From: DALYJJ01 sp031969915
Lineage (GTDB): Bacteria > Acidobacteriota > Terriglobia > Bryobacterales > Bryobacteraceae
Assembly: GCA_031969915.1 (NCBI GenBank)
Contig: DALYJJ010000021.1
Coordinates: forward strand, 1 to 62,413
Direction of reading: 5' to 3'
DNA length: 62,413 nt
This document shows, in pieces, positions 57,213 through 62,413 of the stretch. Position 1 is the first letter of the stretch, and every line of letters begins with the position of its first letter. Below the pieces are notes generated by a model, which was not told the origin of the DNA, did no database searches, and saw nothing but the letters and a program-made list of their open reading frames with translations. The position numbers and the translations under genes were made by a program.

Positions 57213-58710
57213 GCTCACTGCGTTCCTGATCGCGCTGCCGCTCGGCGCCGTGCCGGTGATCGAACGCGGAGGCGTGCGCAACGCCGCCAGTTTGTTGCCC
57301 CAGGGGATGCCGGGCGGAGGTCTCGCTCCAGGGATGCGCGTGGCCATTCGAGGACTCGACCTGGCCGGCACAACCCGCGTGGTGGTCGCGGCCGCGGGCG
57401 GAGCCTGGTACGCTCCGGTGCTCGAATCGTCTCCGGTTCGCGCCGTGGCCGTCATCCCGGCCGGCGTGCCGCCCGGCACGGCGCGCCTGTCCATCGAGCG
57501 CGGCGACGAGCGGAGCGCGCCGGCGGCCGTGCGCGTGGGAACGAACAGCCCGGGGCTTTTCAGTCTCGACGGCTCGGGCCGCGGCGCGGCGTCAACGCGA
57601 CGCTTCGCTCGCGGATCGCACGTGGTTCTTCCGGCCACCGGAATGGGTGGCCGCGGCGCGCGGGTGCTGGTGTGGATCGGCGGCGTGCTCGCGCAGGTGG
57701 CGGCCGCCGTTTCGGAGCCGGGGAGGGAGCCCGGCGTGGACGCGCTCGCCTTCGTGATTCCGCACAACGCGCCCGCAGGCTGCGCCGTACCCGTACAGGC
57801 GCGGATTGGCACGGGGCCGGTGAGCAACGCGGTGACGGTTGAGATCGAGGGAGCCGGCGAGTGTCTGACGGCCGCTCGCTTCGATGAGTGGATTCCGCGC
57901 GGCGGGCGCAGTGCCATGCTGCTTGCCTTTACGCTGGCGGCGCGTGTCGCCGTCGACCGGCAACTGGCCGTGTCCCGAGGCGAGGGCTTCGCGGCCGCGT
58001 TCCTGGAAGGAAGCCACCAGGCGGGCATCGCCATCCCCGCGGAGGGCACGTGCATGGTCTACGCTTCCTCAAACCCGGTGGCGGGATTGCGGGACAGGCT
58101 GCGCGAACTGCTGGCCGGAGAGGGCCGTGTGCTCGATGCCGGACGGGTGTGGGCCGAGAGCGGCGGCCGCCGCGAAGACCTCTCCGCACGCAGTTCCGGT
58201 GTGCTCTATCGCCATGCCGGCGGCGCCATGCCGGCCGCCCATGAGATCGTGCGCCCGGCGTTCTTCGCGGGAAACAGCGTTACCGTGAAGGGATCGGGAG
58301 GCAAAGACGCCGGGCCGTTCGAGAAGCGGGTAGCGCTGCCGGAGCCCCTGACGTGGCCGGTCCGGGACGCTCCCGAGGAGGTGGATCGCACGCGCCCGCT
58401 GCGCCTTGCCTGGAAGGCGTCCAACCGGGGCCAGCCCGTCTTCGCCGGCGGCCTGGTGCTGGAGCGTACGGCGCGCGCCGCCGCGGGTTTCGTGTGCCGG
58501 GGGCGAAGCGGAAGCGAGACGATCGAAGCGCCATCCCACGTCCTCGAGTTCCTGCCGCAAGCCAGGGGCGAGGTGGAGCGATCGCTCGGGTTTCTCTTCC
58601 TCGCGACCGTTCCCGAAAGCGCCCCCGCGATGCACCTCGATATCGAGGGCCTGAACGGAATGCTGGCCGTGGGCGCCTACATCGAAGTCCGGTCGGCGCG
58701 ATTTCGCTAG
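57187..58710 (+). CDS. exported protein related to the Solibacter-type domain
   Basis: 507 residues; the ATG at 57187 overlaps the previous gene by 26 nt in another frame. A signal peptide (VRLTAFLIALPLGA) precedes IERGGVRNAASLLPQGMPGG, the same opening phrase as the Solibacter-type domain (here NAASL…G…APGMRVAIRG), then SPGLFSLDGSGRG and NAPAGCAVPVQARIG. The C-terminal half is not recognised. The overlap and shared domain suggest it evolved beside, and is co-expressed with, the FG-GAP protein. Confidence 0.82.
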   Translation: MRRRSRSVRLTAFLIALPLGAVPVIERGGVRNAASLLPQGMPGGGLAPGMRVAIRGLDLAGTTRVVVAAAGGAWYAPVLESSPVRAVAVIPAGVPPGTARLSIERGDERSAPAAVRVGTNSPGLFSLDGSGRGAASTRRFARGSHVVLPATGMGGRGARVLVWIGGVLAQVAAAVSEPGREPGVDALAFVIPHNAPAGCAVPVQARIGTGPVSNAVTVEIEGAGECLTAARFDEWIPRGGRSAMLLAFTLAARVAVDRQLAVSRGEGFAAAFLEGSHQAGIAIPAEGTCMVYASSNPVAGLRDRLRELLAGEGRVLDAGRVWAESGGRREDLSARSSGVLYRHAGGAMPAAHEIVRPAFFAGNSVTVKGSGGKDAGPFEKRVALPEPLTWPVRDAPEEVDRTRPLRLAWKASNRGQPVFAGGLVLERTARAAAGFVCRGRSGSETIEAPSHVLEFLPQARGEVERSLGFLFLATVPESAPAMHLDIEGLNGMLAVGAYIEVRSARFR

Positions 58711-58840
58711 CAAGTGCGACGCCGAGTCGGCGCTTCGGCGATGACTGATTGACGATCCCATTCCCTGTTGACAGCATCTAGCCTTTGCTACAGAATCATC
58801 GTGAACGCAAGGTCGGACCCGCGCCAAGGAGCGGTTGTAT

Positions 58841-60505
58841 ATGGTGGTTCACGCACTTGCTCGTCTTTCAGCCCTAGTGTCATCGAACCCTCTTTACGCC
58901 CTGATTACCCTATTGGCACTAACTTCCTTCGAGACCGCTGTTGCCCAGAACCGTTCCACGGATTCGCCTGAGAACGGGCAAATCGCAATTCGTCTATCTG
59001 GGCAGGTAGTGGACACATCCACTGGGAACCCGGTGCCCCGAGCCGAGACCGTCTGCAAGGGTGAAGACGACACGTCCACCCCTCCTGTCACGACCCTTAC
59101 AGACGGAGAGGGCCGCTTCGAATGCAAGGGGCTTCGGCCGGGGCGATACCGAATTTCGGCCCGGCGGGATGGCTATTTGCGTTCTGAGTACGGCAGCAAA
59201 GGGCAAGGGCGTCCCGGCTTGCCGATCACACTGACCCCCGATCGGAAGGATGAGCGAATCACAATCCGATTGATTCGCCTTGCAGCGGTGAACGGGCGCG
59301 TTTTTGGCGAGGATGGCGATCCGATCAAGGACGTGACCATCCAGGCCTTGAGGGACCGCTTCCAGCGCGGCAGGAAAGTTCTGCTTCCCACGGCCTACGC
59401 TCGAAGCAACGACCGGGGCGAGTTCCGCATCTCGGATTTGGAACCAGGCCGCTATGTCGTCGTCGCGGACAGAATGAACTACCTGAGACCCCGCCCGGCC
59501 CATGGCGATACCTCGGAGACGGGATATGTGACGACATACTTTCCGAATGGATCCGAGCCCAGCCAAGCCCAGGTTCTCTTGCTGGAGCCTGGCGCTGATC
59601 TTCCCGGCGTGGACTTCAGCCTCAAAAAGACTCGCGTGTTTAGTGTAAGAGGCAGGATTGCGCGGCCTGCTGGCAGCGAACCGCTGCGCGGCAATCTCGT
59701 GCTGGCCATGCCGAACACACTGATGCGAGCCTCTACGCCGATTCGGGAGGACGGCACTTTCGAGCTGCATGGGCTGCCCCCCGGCTCCTTTCCGTTGATC
59801 GCAATGATGCAAACCGATGGTGGTCAGTCCACCGCTTCTTCTATTGTCGAAGTGTCCGATCGGAACATCGATGACTTCGTGCTGACACCAACCGTGAGCG
59901 TCACGATCGTCGGGAAGGTCAGGTCGTCCGCCTCGGGCGAGCCGCTTCCCCAGGCATCTGTTGCTTTGATTGCTGCTGGTGAAGGAGTGGGAAGGCCCGG
60001 CTCCGTTTCCACCGTGGTGAAGGGGGACGGAGCCTTTACGCTGACTGGGGTGAACCCGCAGCGATATCGCCTGGAAGTCGGCGGACTGAGCGGCAGCCGG
60101 TTCTACCTGAAAGAGGCACGGCTGGCGGGTGTGAACGTACTCGATCAGGATTTCGATGTTACCAGTTCGGTTACCGTGGACTTACTGCTTTCCGCGGACA
60201 CTGGCTCCGTCAGCGGGGAGGTGATAGAAGCGGGTAGACAAAGTGCCGGCACCACAATTCTTCTGGCGCCGAAAGGCGCGCGTAGAGCGCATTGGACTTA
60301 TTATCGTACGGCGTTGGCGGACGGCGAGGGTAGATTTCGAATCACTTCTGTCGTGCCGGGCGACTATACCGCAATACCGCTCGAGGCGCCGGACCTGGAC
60401 GAATGCCTAAATCCGGAGTTCGTCAAGCAGCACGAGAGTAGAGGAACGGAAGTGACCGTCCGGGTGGCCGGTGAAGCGAACGTCAAGCTGGAAGCGAAAC
60501 GATGA
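58841..60505 (+). CDS. exported carboxypeptidase-regulatory-like (CarboxypepD_reg) repeat protein
   Basis: 554 residues. ATG 58841 with AAGGAG 9 nt upstream (TTG 58835 is too close to it). A signal peptide (LYALITLLALTSFETAVA) is followed by several transthyretin-like beta-sandwich repeats: LSGQVVDTSTGNPVPRAETV … DGEGRFECKGLRPGRYRISA; AAVNGRVFGEDGDPI … GEFRISDLEPGRYVVVA; VRGRIARPAGSEPLRG … GTFELHGLPPGSFPLIA; GKVRSSASGEPLPQ … FTLTGVNPQRYRLEV; and SGEVIEAG … GRFRITSVVPGDYTAI. Lower GC than the flanks. Such domains are common in acidobacterial envelope proteins; role unknown. Confidence 0.88.
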   Translation: MVVHALARLSALVSSNPLYALITLLALTSFETAVAQNRSTDSPENGQIAIRLSGQVVDTSTGNPVPRAETVCKGEDDTSTPPVTTLTDGEGRFECKGLRPGRYRISARRDGYLRSEYGSKGQGRPGLPITLTPDRKDERITIRLIRLAAVNGRVFGEDGDPIKDVTIQALRDRFQRGRKVLLPTAYARSNDRGEFRISDLEPGRYVVVADRMNYLRPRPAHGDTSETGYVTTYFPNGSEPSQAQVLLLEPGADLPGVDFSLKKTRVFSVRGRIARPAGSEPLRGNLVLAMPNTLMRASTPIREDGTFELHGLPPGSFPLIAMMQTDGGQSTASSIVEVSDRNIDDFVLTPTVSVTIVGKVRSSASGEPLPQASVALIAAGEGVGRPGSVSTVVKGDGAFTLTGVNPQRYRLEVGGLSGSRFYLKEARLAGVNVLDQDFDVTSSVTVDLLLSADTGSVSGEVIEAGRQSAGTTILLAPKGARRAHWTYYRTALADGEGRFRITSVVPGDYTAIPLEAPDLDECLNPEFVKQHESRGTEVTVRVAGEANVKLEAKR

Positions 60506-60534
60506 CGGCAGCCTCACCGACGCATTCGCAAGAC

Positions 60535-61398
60535 CTACTGCACAATGACTACTGACGGATCAAGGGTGGTTTGGAGAATCCCATGGGCATCTACTTGGTA
60601 GGCCACTGCCGCAACCACCTTCTGCCGCCCCGGGAAAGGCCGGAACTTCCAGGAACGCACGGCGGCCATGGCGTCTTGGCTCAGTGAGGCAACGGAAGGC
60701 CCTGATACGTCCGTCACGAACCCTTCTGAATCGATTTCGAGGCGCAAAACGCCGGGTGATCGTGAAAACGGCCGTTCTAACTTGGGCTGCGCGTAGCGGT
60801 CGAGGTGGCTTCGCATCTCCGCGGTGTTTACGGTAGCGTCCAGCAGACGTGCCGTACCGATGGCGGTGGGATGTGCGGGGGCGAAAGAATCAACGGACAA
60901 GAGAGCCAGGTGAGCCAGGTTCTCGGGGCGTGCAACGCTGGCTACCCCGTCTCTGAGCACGACATGGTCCTGTACGCTCAGGACGGTTCCCAGCAGCCCG
61001 TTCTTGAAGTACTTTACGACCAGAGGAGTGGGAGAAGTGACGAATAAGGAAATGGTGCGTGCCGCTGTGTCGGAACAGCTTACTGCGAGGCGGCCCGCTT
61101 CCAGGGAGTAGCGCCCTACAGGCACCGCGCGCCAGCCGGCCACCGAACCAATCGGGATACCACGGATGTCGCGTCGAGTGCGAGCCACTTCCTGCAATTG
61201 AACATTCGATGCCAGATGCTCGCCGATCCGCACGCCGATGATACTATGGCACGGCTCCGAGCCAGCAAGATGGATCTCTAAAGACTTCGCGCCGGGAGTG
61301 AGGTCAAGCGTCGTAACGCCCCCTATCTGTTGAGCGAAGCCACTGGCGGCAAGCACTGCCGCCGAATACAGGGAAAGGCATTTCTTGGCGTTACTCAT
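60535..61398 (-). CDS. exported protein with TonB_C-like C-terminal domain
   Basis: 287 residues. A signal peptide (LYSAAVLAASGFAQQ) precedes an unknown beta-rich region. From about residue 210 it resembles a TonB C-terminal fold (GVLRLEIDSEGFVTDVSGPS, AAVRSWKFRPFPGRQKVVAA). There is no membrane anchor, unlike true TonB, so it cannot energise a receptor by itself. It is convergent with the CarboxypepD_reg gene and shares its low GC. Confidence 0.75.
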   Translation of the reverse strand: MSNAKKCLSLYSAAVLAASGFAQQIGGVTTLDLTPGAKSLEIHLAGSEPCHSIIGVRIGEHLASNVQLQEVARTRRDIRGIPIGSVAGWRAVPVGRYSLEAGRLAVSCSDTAARTISLFVTSPTPLVVKYFKNGLLGTVLSVQDHVVLRDGVASVARPENLAHLALLSVDSFAPAHPTAIGTARLLDATVNTAEMRSHLDRYAQPKLERPFSRSPGVLRLEIDSEGFVTDVSGPSVASLSQDAMAAVRSWKFRPFPGRQKVVAAVAYQVDAHGILQTTLDPSVVIVQ

Positions 61399-61449
61399 AA
61401 GAAGGAGCGCTACTCGGAATCGTAAGCGCGCGTCTTCTCTCTGTCAACG

Positions 61450-61860
61450 CTACCGCAGATGCTTCGCCGCTTCCAGGCGCGCGCGGGCGCGGGCAGCGGC
61501 GTTGAGGGCGCGGGCGACATCGACGCCAGGGGCGGGATTGAGCATGCGCTGTTCGGCGCGGCGCAGGGCTTCCTGGGCGCGGTCGAGGTCGATCTCTTCG
61601 GCGTTTTCCGCGCGGTCGGCGAGCACGCGGACGTGGTCGGGCTGAACCTCGAGGTAGCCGCTACAAATGGAAATGTGCTTCCTGACGCCGGACTCGGTGA
61701 GGTACCACAGGCTGCCGCAGCCGAGTTCGCCGAGCAGCGGCGCGTGGTCGGGCAGGATGCCGAGGTAACCATTGGCCCCCGGCACCTGCACTTCCTTCAC
61801 GGTCTCGCGGACCAGCAGGCGCTCGGGCGTGGTGATTTCGAGTTGCAGGCTGGCGGGCAT
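61450..61860 (-). CDS. atpC: ATP synthase epsilon subunit
   Basis: 136 residues. It is the central-stalk subunit of F1 and inhibits hydrolysis. The N-terminal beta-sandwich (LQLEITTPERLLVRETVKEV, GILPDHAPLLGELGCG) is followed by the two-helix C-terminal domain (RAQEALRRAEQRML … ARARARLEAAKHLR). It lies 3 nt downstream of atpD, the usual order. It appears to be the last gene of the atp operon. Confidence 0.95.
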   Translation of the reverse strand: MPASLQLEITTPERLLVRETVKEVQVPGANGYLGILPDHAPLLGELGCGSLWYLTESGVRKHISICSGYLEVQPDHVRVLADRAENAEEIDLDRAQEALRRAEQRMLNPAPGVDVARALNAAARARARLEAAKHLR

Positions 61861-61863
61861 GGC

Positions 61864-62413
61864 CTACATCGCCTTCTTCATCTGCTCGTAGCGCTCGCGC
61901 ACGTCCTCGATGGTACCTTGCATGTAGAACGCCTGCTCGGGCACTTCGTCGTGCTTGCCGTCGACGATCTCCTTGAAGCCGCGGATGGTGTCGGCGAGCT
62001 TCACATACTTCCCCTTGAAGCCGGTGAACTGCTCGGCCACATGGAAGGGCTGCGAGAGGAAACGCTGGATCTTGCGGGCGCGCGCCACAGTCTGTTTGTC
62101 GTCGTCCGAAAGCTCGTCGATACCGAGAATGGCAATGATGTCCTGCAGTTCCTTGTAGCGCTGCAGAATCTGCTTCACGGCCTGCGCGGTGTTGTAATGC
62201 TCGTCCCCGACCACGCGCGGATCGAGAATGCGGGACGTGGACGCCAGCGGATCGACGGCCGGGTAGATACCGAGTTCGGAGATCGCGCGCGAGAGCTGCG
62301 TGGTGGCGTCGAGGTGCGCGAACGTGGTGGCGGGGGCGGGGTCGGTGTAATCGTCGGCAGGCACGTAGATGGCCTGCACCGAAGTGATCGAACCCTTCTT
62401 GGTGGACGTGATG
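61864..62413 (-). CDS. atpD: ATP synthase beta subunit, C-terminal part (5' end outside window)
   Basis: About 182 C-terminal residues are visible and the frame runs off the window edge. ITSTKKGSITSVQAIYVPAD, LDATTQLSRAISELGIYPAV, DPLASTSRILDPRVVG and ILGIDELSDDDKQTVARARK are the conserved late blocks of the catalytic F1 beta subunit. It ends with GTIEDVRERYEQMKKAM. Confidence 0.97.
   Translation of the reverse strand, partial: ITSTKKGSITSVQAIYVPADDYTDPAPATTFAHLDATTQLSRAISELGIYPAVDPLASTSRILDPRVVGDEHYNTAQAVKQILQRYKELQDIIAILGIDELSDDDKQTVARARKIQRFLSQPFHVAEQFTGFKGKYVKLADTIRGFKEIVDGKHDEVPEQAFYMQGTIEDVRERYEQMKKAM

Noticed and set aside
55743..58055. 770-codon open frame on the minus strand opposite the FG-GAP and following genes
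   Set aside because: GC-rich antisense shadow; repetitive because the FG-GAP repeats are repetitive, with no family resemblance.

Overview
The window looks like a chromosomal segment of an acidobacterium of the Solibacter/Bryobacter type (order Bryobacterales). The pointers are lineage-typical families: an 'acidobacterial duplicated orphan permease' without an ATPase, an FG-GAP repeat protein ending in the C-terminal domain first noted in Solibacter usitatus, an Oar-like TonB-dependent receptor, carboxypeptidase-regulatory-like secreted proteins and a Ser/Thr kinase. DNA is GC-rich, genes are tightly packed and many start codons overlap the previous stop (ATGA, GTGA, TGATG). I found no rRNA, tRNA, CRISPR array or intact transposase.

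Layout. 1-1655: 3' end of a TonB-dependent receptor. 1668-10547 (minus): prfB with a programmed +1 frameshift, tsaC/sua5, an MBL-fold hydrolase, a LytS/LytTR-type two-component pair, an MFS sugar-acid-type transporter, an enolase-superfamily dehydratase and an alpha/beta hydrolase. 10609-16645 (plus): uvrA (frame broken in the second Walker A), an uncharacterised conserved protein, a CPBP membrane protease, mtnA and a TlpA-like thioredoxin. 16655-24126: RND adaptor, MFS transporter, small unknown protein, a Ser/Thr kinase fused to a TonB C-terminal domain, an HDOD-GAF regulator and a cysteine-motif unknown. 24397-30365: HTH protein, glycosyltransferase, glyA, rpiB, proS and a class V aminotransferase.

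30366-33200 is an accessory island of visibly lower GC. It holds the decayed remains of an ArdC-type antirestriction gene, followed by three genes for membrane or exported proteins of unknown role and a hairpin-forming repeat. Housekeeping order resumes with an epoxide-hydrolase-like enzyme, a Tad-domain protein, purN-purM, three tandem amidohydrolases, rho, engB, lon and clpX. From 47508 there is an AAA ATPase divergent from a secretin, then the orphan permease, a Tat-exported TIM-barrel protein, the FG-GAP/Solibacter-domain protein and a related exported protein. A second lower-GC patch (58841-61398) encodes a CarboxypepD-regulatory-like protein and an exported TonB_C-like protein. The window ends in atpC and the 3' part of atpD.

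How the genes work together: the MFS transporter and dehydratase form a likely sugar-acid uptake and catabolism unit downstream of a LytS/LytTR pair; clpX and lon form a proteolysis pair; purM and purN are coupled in purine synthesis; rho and engB overlap; the three amidohydrolases are translationally chained. Several genes start 6-10 nt after a -10-like hexamer, which suggests that leaderless or nearly leaderless transcripts are common here.
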